This document shows positions 1 through 6,054 of a DNA stretch of 11,043 nt, piece after piece (positions within the stretch are counted from its first letter, which is position 1; each line of letters starts with the position of its first letter). The DNA comes from an uncultured Aquimarina sp. (GTDB lineage: Bacteria; Bacteroidota; Bacteroidia; Flavobacteriales; Flavobacteriaceae): the NCBI GenBank assembly GCA_937958735.1, contig CALGNG010000296.1, positions 1-11,043 on the forward strand. Direction: 5' to 3'. Below the pieces are notes generated by a model. That model saw only the letters and a program-made list of their open reading frames with translations. It was not told the origin of the DNA and searched no databases. The translations under genes and the position numbers were made by a program.

Positions 1-309
1 CAAGATAATAAAGTAGAAGAAGACAACTCTTTAAAAGTAGGGAAGCTAATTATTAATAAGGATGAATATAAAGTCCTGTTAGATAAAAAAGAATTAGTAC
101 TACCGCGTAAAGAATTTGAACTTTTAACATTGTTAGCCTCCAGGCCAGGTAAAGTATTTAAAAGAGAGGATATTCTTCATAGAGTTTGGGGAGAAGAAGT
201 AATTGTAGGAGGGCGAACTATAGATGTACATATTCGTAAACTTCGAGAAAAAATAGGAGACGATAGTTTTAAAACCATTAAAGGTGTTGGCTATAAATTT
301 GTAGTATAA
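1..309 (+). CDS. Response regulator, OmpR/PhoB-type winged-helix DNA-binding domain (5' truncated)
   Basis: The last 102 residues of a two-component response regulator, open from the first base of the window. The visible part is the complete C-terminal OmpR/PhoB winged helix: the beta strands (LKVGKLIIN, LLDKKELVLP), a FELLTLLASRPGKVF helix, the HRVWGEE segment, the recognition helix around RTIDVHIRKLREKIG, and the terminal hairpin TIKGVGYKFVV ending in TAA. The receiver domain with the phospho-accepting Asp lies outside the window. It would bind DNA and control transcription once phosphorylated, presumably by the histidine kinase encoded 81 bases downstream. A hairpin terminator separates the two genes, so their expression may be uncoupled. 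The family assignment is firm; the regulon cannot be told from this part. Confidence 0.93.
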   Translation, partial: QDNKVEEDNSLKVGKLIINKDEYKVLLDKKELVLPRKEFELLTLLASRPGKVFKREDILHRVWGEEVIVGGRTIDVHIRKLREKIGDDSFKTIKGVGYKFVV

Positions 310-342
310 ACAAAGTTTTCAAAATAGCATTTTTCTTATATA

Positions 343-377
343 GGAGTTTAAAATTTGTATCTTTAAACTCCTTTTTT
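343..377 (+). terminator. Intrinsic terminator after the response regulator gene
   Basis: A perfect 10-bp stem (GGAGTTTAAA at 343-352, TTTAAACTCC at 362-371) with a 9-nt loop is followed directly by six T. This is a classic rho-independent terminator on the + strand. It sits between the response regulator stop (309) and the kinase start (391), only 13 bases before the kinase ATG. Confidence 0.75.
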
Positions 378-390
378 ATTTAACTTTTTT

Positions 391-1470
391 ATGATTACAA
401 CCAATAAAGAAACCGTAAAATTCTCTTTAATATCTGCTACGATATTGGGTTTGTGTTCTATAATAGTTTGCGGAAGTTTTATGTGGTTTTTGGGTTTTTT
501 CTCGCTACTTCCTGTTTTGGGAATAGGCATATTAATATTTGGAGTCACTTACTTTTTTATCTATTTTCAAACTCAAAAATATCTTTTTGGGAACATCAAT
601 ACTATTTACGAAGAACTGGATATAGCAGAAAATGTACCGCAATCCAGGTCGTTAGTAACTACAGATATGAATACGCTTAAACAACAGGTGCGGGATTATG
701 CAAAAACACGTAACAAGGAAATAGAAAACCTAAAGGGGCAAGACGAATACCGAAAGGAGTTTTTGGGAAACATAGCACACGAATTAAAAACTCCATTATT
801 TACCATACAAGGATATATTTTAACACTATTAGACGGAGCTAAGGACAAGCCAGAATTATGCGAAAAATACTTGCTTAGAGCCAGTAAGGGGGTCGAACGT
901 CTAGAGTACATAATTAAAGATTTAGATCTAATTACAAAACTAGAAGTAGGAGACCTTAACTTGGAAGTAGAAGAGTTTGATATTGTTGCTTTAATAGATA
1001 ATATCTTTGAAATGTTAGAAATTAAAGCCAAGAAAAAGAAGATTACTTTGATGTTAGACAGGAAGTACGAGCCCATTTTTGTTACTGCAGATAAAGGGCG
1101 TATACGGCAAGTTATTGTAAACCTTGTGGTAAACTCTTTAAAGTACGGTCTGGAAAATGGAACTACAGAAATTAGTATCGAAAAATTAATAGGTTCAAAG
1201 CTTATTGTTCGCGTTACAGACAATGGAGAAGGGATAAAAAAAGAAAATATAGCACGTCTTTTTGAGCGTTTTTATAGAGTAGACCAAAGTAGGTCTAGGG
1301 ACGAAGGTGGATCGGGGTTAGGTTTAGCCATTGTAAAGCATATAATAGAAGCTCACGACGAACAAATTTATGTAGAAAGTGTACACGGTATAGGAAGCGA
1401 ATTTTCTTTTACTATAGAAAAAATAGCACAACAAGAAAGTAATGTGGTAGAGGGCTTAGTCGCTAATTAA
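391..1470 (+). CDS. Membrane sensor histidine kinase (PhoR-like core)
   Basis: A 359-residue histidine kinase, partner of the upstream response regulator. Two adjacent hydrophobic segments (about residues 11-32 and 36-59) are joined by only a few residues, so there is almost no extracytoplasmic sensor domain and no clear HAMP domain. A charged, probably coiled-coil linker (about 95-120) leads to the HisKA domain with H box FLGNIAHELKTP, phospho-accepting His130. The HATPase domain carries the N box (VNLVVNSLKYG, about 243-253), G1 box DNGEGI (277-282), F box FERFYRVD (291-298) and G2 box GSGLGLAIVKH (308-318). All catalytic motifs are intact. The lack of a periplasmic domain suggests that it senses a membrane event or a partner protein. 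The ATG at 391 places the first hydrophobic stretch correctly near the N-terminus. The stimulus is unknown. Confidence 0.95.
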   Translation: MITTNKETVKFSLISATILGLCSIIVCGSFMWFLGFFSLLPVLGIGILIFGVTYFFIYFQTQKYLFGNINTIYEELDIAENVPQSRSLVTTDMNTLKQQVRDYAKTRNKEIENLKGQDEYRKEFLGNIAHELKTPLFTIQGYILTLLDGAKDKPELCEKYLLRASKGVERLEYIIKDLDLITKLEVGDLNLEVEEFDIVALIDNIFEMLEIKAKKKKITLMLDRKYEPIFVTADKGRIRQVIVNLVVNSLKYGLENGTTEISIEKLIGSKLIVRVTDNGEGIKKENIARLFERFYRVDQSRSRDEGGSGLGLAIVKHIIEAHDEQIYVESVHGIGSEFSFTIEKIAQQESNVVEGLVAN

Positions 1471-1525
1471 AAAATAATCTTTTGATTGAATTAAGGGGAA
1501 CAGAATACTATCGATATATTTTAAG

Positions 1526-1533
1526 TAATTTTG
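1526..1533 (+). promoter_or_regulatory. Candidate Bacteroidota -7 promoter element for trmB
   Basis: TAATTTTG matches the TAnnTTTG -7 consensus of Bacteroidota promoters exactly and lies 22 bases before the trmB GTG, in the 85-base gap after the kinase stop. No convincing TTG -33 box stands at the usual distance. The nearest TTTG (1481-1484) is too far upstream, so the call rests on the -7 element and its position. Confidence 0.45.
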
Positions 1534-1555
1534 TGCTTTTAAATATAAGGAAATA

Positions 1556-2227
1556 GTGGGAAGTAAAAATAAACTGAAGCGTTTTAGAGAAAATGAAACC
1601 TTCCATAACGTAATTCAACCTACGAGAGAAGAGGTAATCGAGGATGCCTATAAACTTAAAGGTACTTGGAGTAAGCGTTTCGATAACGACAACCCTATAG
1701 TTTTAGAATTAGGATGTGGTAAAGGCGAGTATACTGTTGGACTAGCAGAGCGTTATCCTAATAAAAATTTTATAGGTATAGATATTAAAGGTGCTCGTTT
1801 TTGGAGAGGAGCTAAAACGGCTATAGAAGATGGATTACCTAATGTATATTTTATTCGTACCCAAATAGAATTGATTACACATATTTTTGCCTCCAACGAA
1901 GTTTCGGAAATATGGATTACTTTTCCAGACCCTCAAATAAAATATAAACGAACCAAACACAGGTTAACCAATATCGGTTTTTTAAGTAGCTATAAACAAA
2001 TACTTAATAAAGAAGGAGTAGTGCATTTAAAGACAGATAGCGAGTTTATGCACGGTTATACATTGGGACTATTGCATGGTGCAGGACATGAGGTATTGTA
2101 TGCCAATCACGATGTATATAACCAAGAAGGAGCGCCAGAAGAAGTAATGAATATTCAGACTTTTTACGAAAATCAATATTTAGAAAAAAATAAAGCCATA
2201 ACTTATACCTGTTTTAAAATTAGTTAA
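1556..2227 (+). CDS. trmB: tRNA (guanine-N7-)-methyltransferase TrmB, GTG start
   Basis: A 223-residue cytoplasmic enzyme that uses SAM to methylate N7 of G46 in the variable loop of tRNAs. The start is a GTG giving GSKNKLKRF, the usual N-terminus of TrmB in this phylum; no upstream ATG fits. The SAM-binding motif is VLELGCGKGEYT (49-60), followed by the acidic motif IGIDIKGARFWRGAK (Asp76). The family signature TFPDPQIKYKRTKHRL (122-137) carries the catalytic Asp125 and the tRNA-binding basic residues. The length is normal for the family. It heads a compact run: its TAA abuts the TTG start of the LysE-type gene, and the alkyltransferase-like gene follows two bases after that, so the three are probably co-transcribed. 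Confidence 0.96.
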   Translation: MGSKNKLKRFRENETFHNVIQPTREEVIEDAYKLKGTWSKRFDNDNPIVLELGCGKGEYTVGLAERYPNKNFIGIDIKGARFWRGAKTAIEDGLPNVYFIRTQIELITHIFASNEVSEIWITFPDPQIKYKRTKHRLTNIGFLSSYKQILNKEGVVHLKTDSEFMHGYTLGLLHGAGHEVLYANHDVYNQEGAPEEVMNIQTFYENQYLEKNKAITYTCFKIS

Positions 2228-2860
2228 TTGGAAACAACAAAACTGTTTATAATCACTTTTTTTGCTGCCTTTGTGGGGGTTATTCCTCCTGGATTGGTGA
2301 ATATGACAGTTGCTAAGACTTGTGTAGAAAGAGGTAAAAACAGTGGGCTTTTAGTGGCATTAGGAGCTTCTGTAGTAGTATTGGTACAAGCATTAATAGC
2401 TATTCAGCTAGCGCGTTATATATTTGACGACCGATGGATGTACAATATGCTACTGCGAACAGGAGTTGTTATATTTTTACTTTTAGGTATTTACTTTTTT
2501 ATAAAAGCTAAAAAAAGAGAAGAGAAGAAAAAAATAATACTATCCAAACATGGAGTAGTTCGTAGTTTTTTTAAAGGAGTTATGATTTCTTTTTTTAACA
2601 TACTTCCCATCCCATATTTCTGTATGGTAGGAGCAGCATTAAATCTAAAGGGTACGGTAGATTACGATTTAGCTACGATATGGAGCTTTATTATAGCCGC
2701 CGCTTTAGGAACGTTTGCAACCCTATATATTTACGCCCTATCGTTTTTGAAAATAGAAATTAAAGAAGAACGTTTTGCTAAAAAATCCAATTACTTTATG
2801 GCAATGCTAATGGGAATACTTACTGTAGTTACCTTGTTTAGGGTATTTATAGATGCCTAG
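2228..2860 (+). CDS. LysE/RhtB-family membrane exporter, TTG start
   Basis: A 210-residue inner-membrane protein with six predicted hydrophobic segments (about 5-27, 39-62, 73-93, 112-136, 147-170 and 188-206) and the LysE-superfamily signature PPGLVNMTVAK (20-30) at the end of the first segment. Members export amino acids or related small solutes; the substrate cannot be told from sequence. A basic stretch (KAKKREEKKK, about 93-102) marks the loop between segments 3 and 4. The start is a TTG immediately after the trmB stop. The next possible starts (such as the GTG near 2276) would remove the first membrane segment, so the TTG is preferred. The TAG stop lies two bases before the next ATG, suggesting translational coupling along the trmB run. 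Confidence 0.85.
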   Translation: METTKLFIITFFAAFVGVIPPGLVNMTVAKTCVERGKNSGLLVALGASVVVLVQALIAIQLARYIFDDRWMYNMLLRTGVVIFLLLGIYFFIKAKKREEKKKIILSKHGVVRSFFKGVMISFFNILPIPYFCMVGAALNLKGTVDYDLATIWSFIIAAALGTFATLYIYALSFLKIEIKEERFAKKSNYFMAMLMGILTVVTLFRVFIDA

Positions 2861-2862
2861 TT

Positions 2863-3207
2863 ATGACAAAATACAACCCTAAGACGTTAGATTTTTTTGA
2901 ACAAGTATACCAAGTAGTGCAGTTAATCCCAGAAGGAAGAGTAACCACCTATGGAGCAATAGCTAAATATTTAGGAGCCTCTAAAAGCTCCAGAATAGTA
3001 GGTTGGGCTATGAATGCTAGCCATAATAGATACGAAGTTCCGGCACACAGGGTGGTAAACCGCGTAGGCTTACTTACGGGAAAACATCATTTTGATACGC
3101 CAAGTCTTATGCAAGAATTGTTGGAAGCAGAAAGCGTAGAAGTCGAAGAAGATAAAGTGGTAAAATTTAAAACTCTTTTTTGGGACCCTAGTATACAAGC
3201 CTTGTAA
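2863..3207 (+). CDS. Alkyltransferase-like protein (MGMT family, reactive Cys replaced by Ala)
   Basis: A 114-residue protein that is only the DNA-binding domain of O6-alkylguanine-DNA alkyltransferase. The fold landmarks are present: GRVTTYGAIAKYLG (26-38) with the nucleotide-flipping Tyr30, the arginine finger in SSRIVGWAMN (Arg44), and the active-site loop VPAHRVVNRVG (59-69). The PCHR cysteine that accepts the alkyl group is alanine (Ala61), so it cannot perform direct repair. Alkyltransferase-like (ATL) proteins are known to bind O6-alkylguanine, flip it out and pass the lesion to nucleotide excision repair; some have Trp and others Ala at this site. It is the last gene of the trmB-lysE run. 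The start at 2863 gives the full N-terminal helix. Role in this organism is inferred from the family. Confidence 0.9.
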   Translation: MTKYNPKTLDFFEQVYQVVQLIPEGRVTTYGAIAKYLGASKSSRIVGWAMNASHNRYEVPAHRVVNRVGLLTGKHHFDTPSLMQELLEAESVEVEEDKVVKFKTLFWDPSIQAL

Positions 3208-3215
3208 GAGGTCTT

Positions 3216-3236
3216 AAATTTTAAAATTTGCTTTTT
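3216..3236 (+). terminator. Weak terminator between converging genes
   Basis: A 14-base AT palindrome (AAATTTTAAAATTT, 3216-3229) is followed by GC and six T (3232-3237). It lies between the ATL stop (3207) and the end of the opposing lipoprotein gene (3254). The stem has no G or C, so it is weak, but position and T-run fit a terminator for the trmB run. Confidence 0.35.
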
Positions 3237-3253
3237 TATTATACTGTAAGTTT

Positions 3254-3703
3254 TTAAAACGTAATACTCAACGTATTTCCATTACGGATAGCACTATACC
3301 TGCGCAAAGGAAAATCTTGAGAAGTTCCATCTACTTTTAATCCTAAAATATCGTAGGCGGTAGGTTCTTCGCCACACATATATTCTAAGCGTCCATTAGT
3401 AAGTTGTGTAGGGGTAGAGCAAGAGCCTTCTGGGTGGTTAGGTTCTGCTAATTCAAATACAGTATAATCTTTAGCGTTTGCAGTAAAAATAAAAACACCT
3501 TGTAAAAAAGCACTTTCATTTCTAATAAATAAATCGTTCCCAGGAAAAGTTAAATCGGCAAACTGAGGTAAACTTAGATTTAGGCTAAAATTTACGCGTT
3601 TGTTTCTTAAAAACGAATTATTGTCCCTTAAGGCGCTATCGGATTCACAAGAAGACAAGCCTAATAAAAAAACAAAAGAAAACATTAAACAAAAACGGAT
3701 CAT
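3254..3703 (-). CDS. Small lipoprotein with a degenerate Rieske-like domain
   Basis: A 149-residue probable lipoprotein. The N-terminus has a hydrophobic signal and lipobox LGLSSC with lipidated Cys19. I start it at the ATG at 3703: this gives a normal signal peptide, and a candidate -7 box lies only some 22 bases upstream; the longer reading from 3769 would put non-signal residues in front. The mature part (about 36-149) follows the layout of small flavobacterial Rieske-type lipoproteins: VNFSLNLSLPQF, a strand pair around GVFIFTANAKDYTVFELA, an EPNHPEGSC segment where CPNH would be expected, a lone Cys110, then TAYDILGLKVDG and a PLRRYSAIRNGNTLSI ending. The first cluster Cys is Glu86 and the second pair is incomplete, so a [2Fe-2S] cluster is unlikely. 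The Rieske resemblance is my inference; function unknown. Confidence 0.75.
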   Translation of the reverse strand: MIRFCLMFSFVFLLGLSSCESDSALRDNNSFLRNKRVNFSLNLSLPQFADLTFPGNDLFIRNESAFLQGVFIFTANAKDYTVFELAEPNHPEGSCSTPTQLTNGRLEYMCGEEPTAYDILGLKVDGTSQDFPLRRYSAIRNGNTLSITF

Positions 3704-3725
3704 AGAGTAAAAAATTGAATGAATT

Positions 3726-3733
3726 GCAAAGTA
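3726..3733 (-). promoter_or_regulatory. Candidate -7 element for the lipoprotein gene
   Basis: Read on the minus strand, TACTTTGC resembles the Bacteroidota -7 element, with one spacer base fewer than TAnnTTTG. It stands 22 bases before the ATG at 3703. If real, transcription begins downstream of the alternative start at 3769, which supports the shorter protein. Confidence 0.35.
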
Positions 3734-3751
3734 CGCAATTTTTATTTTTAG

Positions 3752-3759
3752 TATATTTG
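3752..3759 (+). promoter_or_regulatory. Candidate -7 promoter element for greA-HIT
   Basis: TATATTTG is an exact TAnnTTTG match, 56 bases before the greA ATG and divergent from the lipoprotein promoter candidate about 20 bases away. No clear -33 TTG is visible. A start point about 7 bases downstream would give a leader of roughly 50 nt that contains the hairpin at 3771-3793. Confidence 0.45.
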
Positions 3760-3770
3760 GTTTTATCATT

Positions 3771-3793
3771 ATCCCATGTTTGTGGGATTTTTT
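3771..3793 (+). promoter_or_regulatory. Terminator-like hairpin in the greA leader (possible attenuator)
   Basis: ATCCCA (3771-3776) pairs with TGGGAT (3783-3788) around a 6-nt loop and runs straight into five T, then G and five more T. The T-run is on the + side only, so it is oriented to act on greA transcripts. No + strand gene ends nearby, which argues for a leader attenuator rather than an end-of-gene terminator. Confidence 0.45.
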
Positions 3794-3815
3794 GTTTTTA
3801 TAAAACGTAATAATT

Positions 3816-4292
3816 ATGAGTAAAGTATCTTATTATACCGCCGAAGGATTAAAAAAGTTACGGGACGAATTAAATTACTTGAAAGACGTACAGCGTCCAA
3901 AAGCATCTCAAGATATTGCAGACGCTAGGGATAAAGGTGATTTAAGTGAAAATGCTGAATATGATGCAGCCAAGGAGGCACAAGGAATGTTAGAAATGGA
4001 AATTTCTAGATTAGAAGAAATATCTTCTGGAGCTAGGCTAATTGACGAATCCCAATTAGACACCTCTAAAGCATTAGTACACTCTACGGTAACTATAAAA
4101 AACCAAACCAATGGGGCTACTATGAAATATAAATTAGTAGCGCAAAGCGAAGCCGATTTAAAAACGGGTAAAATATCGGTAGATTCTCCAATAGGTAAAG
4201 GTTTGTTAGGTAAACAAGTGGGAGATATAGCAGAAATTCAAGTGCCTAGTGGAATTATGAAATTTGATATAGTAGAAATAACAAGAGACTAA
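3816..4292 (+). CDS. greA: Transcription elongation factor GreA
   Basis: A 158-residue GreA, the usual length. It enters the RNA polymerase secondary channel and stimulates cleavage of backtracked transcripts. The N-terminal antiparallel coiled coil (about 1-78) holds the family signature ARDKGDLSENAEYDAAKE with the acidic tip residues Asp42 and Glu45, which position the catalytic Mg2+. The C-terminal FKBP-like domain (about 82-158) includes VDSPIGKGLLGKQVGD, typical of GreA. The ATG at 3816 gives the standard N-terminus. The last A of its TAA is the first base of the HIT gene ATG, so the two are translationally coupled. The leader carries a possible attenuator hairpin, which would be a natural feedback point for a factor that alters RNA polymerase behaviour. 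Confidence 0.97.
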   Translation: MSKVSYYTAEGLKKLRDELNYLKDVQRPKASQDIADARDKGDLSENAEYDAAKEAQGMLEMEISRLEEISSGARLIDESQLDTSKALVHSTVTIKNQTNGATMKYKLVAQSEADLKTGKISVDSPIGKGLLGKQVGDIAEIQVPSGIMKFDIVEITRD

Positions 4293-4681
4293 TGGCTTCT
4301 ATTTTTACAAAAATTATCAATGGTGAAATTCCATCCTATAAAATAGCCGAAAATGAACAGTTTTATGCTATGCTGGACATTGCTCCCAATTCTAAAGGGC
4401 ATACACTGTGTATACCTAAAAAAGAAGTAGATAAGCTATTCGATTTAGACGAGGAAACGTACGCTGCGCTTTTTGTTTTTTCGAAAAAGGTAGCAGAAGC
4501 TATAGAAAAAGTAGTGCCTTGCGAGCGTGTAGGTCTAGCAGTAGTAGGTTTAGAAGTGCCCCATGTACATGTACACCTAATCCCGCTTAACCAAATGGGA
4601 GATATGAGTTTCTCTAATAAAGTACCTATGAGTCCATCAGAAATGGCAGATCTTGCAAGTCAAATTGCCAAAAACTTCTAA
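4292..4681 (+). CDS. HIT-family protein (Hint-like nucleotide hydrolase)
   Basis: A 129-residue histidine-triad protein with the diagnostic HVHVHLIP (His91, His93, His95) near the C-terminus. The N-terminal part (SIFTKIINGEIPSYKIAEN) is characteristic of the Hint branch. Members hydrolyse phosphoramidate or related bonds on purine nucleotides such as adenosine 5'-phosphoramidate and aminoacyl adenylates; the natural substrate in bacteria is unsettled. All three histidines of the triad are present, so it should be active. It overlaps greA by one base. This greA-HIT pairing is one I recognise from other Bacteroidota, so the linkage is probably old, but the functional link is unclear. Confidence 0.93.
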   Translation: MASIFTKIINGEIPSYKIAENEQFYAMLDIAPNSKGHTLCIPKKEVDKLFDLDEETYAALFVFSKKVAEAIEKVVPCERVGLAVVGLEVPHVHVHLIPLNQMGDMSFSNKVPMSPSEMADLASQIAKNF

Positions 4682-4728
4682 GAATTAAGAAAAGATATGT
4701 TAGCTTTATAAAAAGTTAAGGATATACA

Positions 4729-4746
4729 GTTTACAAAAAGGTAAAC
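4729..4746. repeat. Inverted repeat in the HIT-GDPD gap
   Basis: GTTTAC (4729-4734) and GTAAAC (4741-4746) form a perfect 6-bp dyad with a 6-base spacer. No T-run follows, so it is not a good terminator. It could be an operator for the downstream phosphodiesterase gene or a chance structure. Confidence 0.25.
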
Positions 4747-4766
4747 ATAACTAAACATATATATTC

Positions 4767-4797
4767 ACGTAAGTTAATCTACGTTTTGTTTTTTTGA
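4767..4797 (+). terminator. Possible weak terminator after greA-HIT
   Basis: ACGTA (4767-4771) and TACGT (4780-4784) form a 5-bp stem with an 8-nt loop, followed by TTTG and seven T (4789-4795). It is short, but it lies between the HIT stop (4681) and the next gene (4818) with a T-run on the correct strand. Confidence 0.35.
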
Positions 4798-4817
4798 ATA
4801 ACTCTAAAAACAAAACA

Positions 4818-5957
4818 ATGAGGACTCGAAAAGTAAAACTAATTACAATCTTTTCTGTGTTATCTGTCGCATTTTATTCTTGTGACGATACAGACGACAG
4901 CAGTAAAGAAAATCCAATAACGCAAGAGGCTGTAAAGCCTTTAATAATTGCGCATCGTGGAGCCCAATCCATTCTTCCAGAGCACACCATAGAGGCTTAT
5001 TTAAAAGCGATAGAGCTTGGTGCAGATTATATCGAGCCCGATTTGGTAATGACAAAAGATAGTGTGTTAGTGGCAAGGCATGAGCCTTTTATGTCGGGCA
5101 CTACTAATGTTGCAGATTTGTCTGAGTTTGCAGAGTTAAAAACTACTAAAGTATTAGATGGTAAAGAAATAACAGATTGGTTTGCTTCGGATTTTACTTT
5201 AAAACAAATCAAAAAATTAAAAGCAAAACAAGCACGTTCCGATAGGTCAGATCAATTCGACGGTTTATACGATATTCCAACTTTAGAAGAGATTATTGTT
5301 TTGGCAAAATCCCAAACAACTACAAGTAAAAATAGGGTAGGTTTATATCCAGAAATGAAGCATCCCTATTTTCATAATCAATTAAATTTACCTATAGAAG
5401 ATGCTCTTTTAGCACAGCTAGAAAAGGCGGGAATGAATAGTGAGTCGGCACCAGTTTTTGTACAATGTTTTGAAGTAGCTCCATTACAATACATCAATGC
5501 CAAATCTAGTGTAAAATTGGTGCAATTAATATCCACTTACGATGTTATGGCAGATGGAAGTTTAGATTATAATGTGCCGGCTGGAGACTTTATCTCTTAT
5601 GGAGCTCCATTCGATTTTTTTGCTGCTGGAGATACAAGGACCTACGAGTTTTTTACTACAGAAGCAGGGATGCGTTTTACGGCTTCCTATGCAGATGGTA
5701 TTGGCCCATGGAAGCCTTTCATTATTTCTTTTGAAAAAGAAGCGGATGGAACTGTAAACCTATTGCCTAAAACAGATTTTGTGGAGTTGGCTCATAAATT
5801 TAATTTACAAGTGCACCCATATACTTTTAGAAACGAAGATGAGAAATGGAGTAAGGGAAATCCAGAAGCCGAATATCATTTGTTTTTTGATGCTGGTGTA
5901 GACGGTGTGTTTACCGATTATACAGATGTAGCAGTAAAAGCAGTTGCGACATGGTAG
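4818..5957 (+). CDS. Glycerophosphodiester phosphodiesterase, lipoprotein (GlpQ-like)
   Basis: A 379-residue exported enzyme that hydrolyses glycerophosphodiesters to glycerol 3-phosphate and an alcohol. I use the ATG at 4818; a TTG at 4794 is in frame but would add a polar stretch before the signal. A basic start and hydrophobic segment lead to Cys22 (AFYSC), a loose lipobox of the kind accepted in Bacteroidota, followed by an acidic linker typical of surface lipoproteins. The GDPD domain begins with IAHRGAQSILPEHT (His46, Arg47, Glu55), then YIEPDLVMTKD (Glu73, Asp75) and ARHEP (His88); PEMKHP (Glu179, Lys181) and the terminal GVDGVFTDYTD complete the barrel. His46 and His88 are the catalytic pair and the acidic residues bind metal. 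It stands alone, convergent with the arsenosugar operon. Confidence 0.93.
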   Translation: MRTRKVKLITIFSVLSVAFYSCDDTDDSSKENPITQEAVKPLIIAHRGAQSILPEHTIEAYLKAIELGADYIEPDLVMTKDSVLVARHEPFMSGTTNVADLSEFAELKTTKVLDGKEITDWFASDFTLKQIKKLKAKQARSDRSDQFDGLYDIPTLEEIIVLAKSQTTTSKNRVGLYPEMKHPYFHNQLNLPIEDALLAQLEKAGMNSESAPVFVQCFEVAPLQYINAKSSVKLVQLISTYDVMADGSLDYNVPAGDFISYGAPFDFFAAGDTRTYEFFTTEAGMRFTASYADGIGPWKPFIISFEKEADGTVNLLPKTDFVELAHKFNLQVHPYTFRNEDEKWSKGNPEAEYHLFFDAGVDGVFTDYTDVAVKAVATW

Positions 5958-5984
5958 TTTAGGGAGGGATAGAAAGACATATAA

Positions 5985-6032
5985 AACAAAAAAAGAGACA
6001 GATTTAAATTTAAATCTGTCTCTTTTTTTGTT
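5985..6032. terminator. Bidirectional terminator, 48-bp perfect palindrome
   Basis: Bases 5985-6032 are a perfect palindrome centred between 6008 and 6009, with a GAGACAGA/TCTGTCTC core and runs of seven A (5988-5994) and seven T (6023-6029) on the flanks. On either strand the transcript forms a long hairpin ending in a U-run. It lies between the stop of the phosphodiesterase (5957) and the stop of arsM (6055) and should end both transcripts. Confidence 0.9.
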
Positions 6033-6054
6033 AAACTAATTTATAACTATATAC

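Noticed and set aside
696..1223. Open frame of 175 codons antisense to the histidine kinase gene
   Set aside because: It is a Ser/Phe-rich reading with no recognisable domain and lies wholly inside a clearly coding gene; it is explained by the codon use of the sense gene.
3704..3769. Upstream start for the lipoprotein gene, adding 22 residues
   Set aside because: The addition puts non-signal residues before a good lipoprotein signal, and a candidate -7 element lies inside it, so the transcript probably starts after 3769.
4780..4788. TACGTTTTG as -7 promoter element of the phosphodiesterase gene
   Set aside because: It has one base too many between TA and TTTG, no -33 partner was found, and the bases are part of a terminator-like structure.
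4794..4817. TTG start for the phosphodiesterase eight codons before the ATG
   Set aside because: It falls directly after a T-run, adds polar residues before the signal peptide, and an ATG with an ideal basic n-region follows.
4818..5957. The glycerophosphodiesterase as part of the arsenosugar pathway, since natural arsenosugars carry glycerol
   Set aside because: It is on the opposite strand, separated by a strong two-way terminator, and is an exported lipoprotein while the pathway enzymes are cytoplasmic. Adjacency alone does not support a link.
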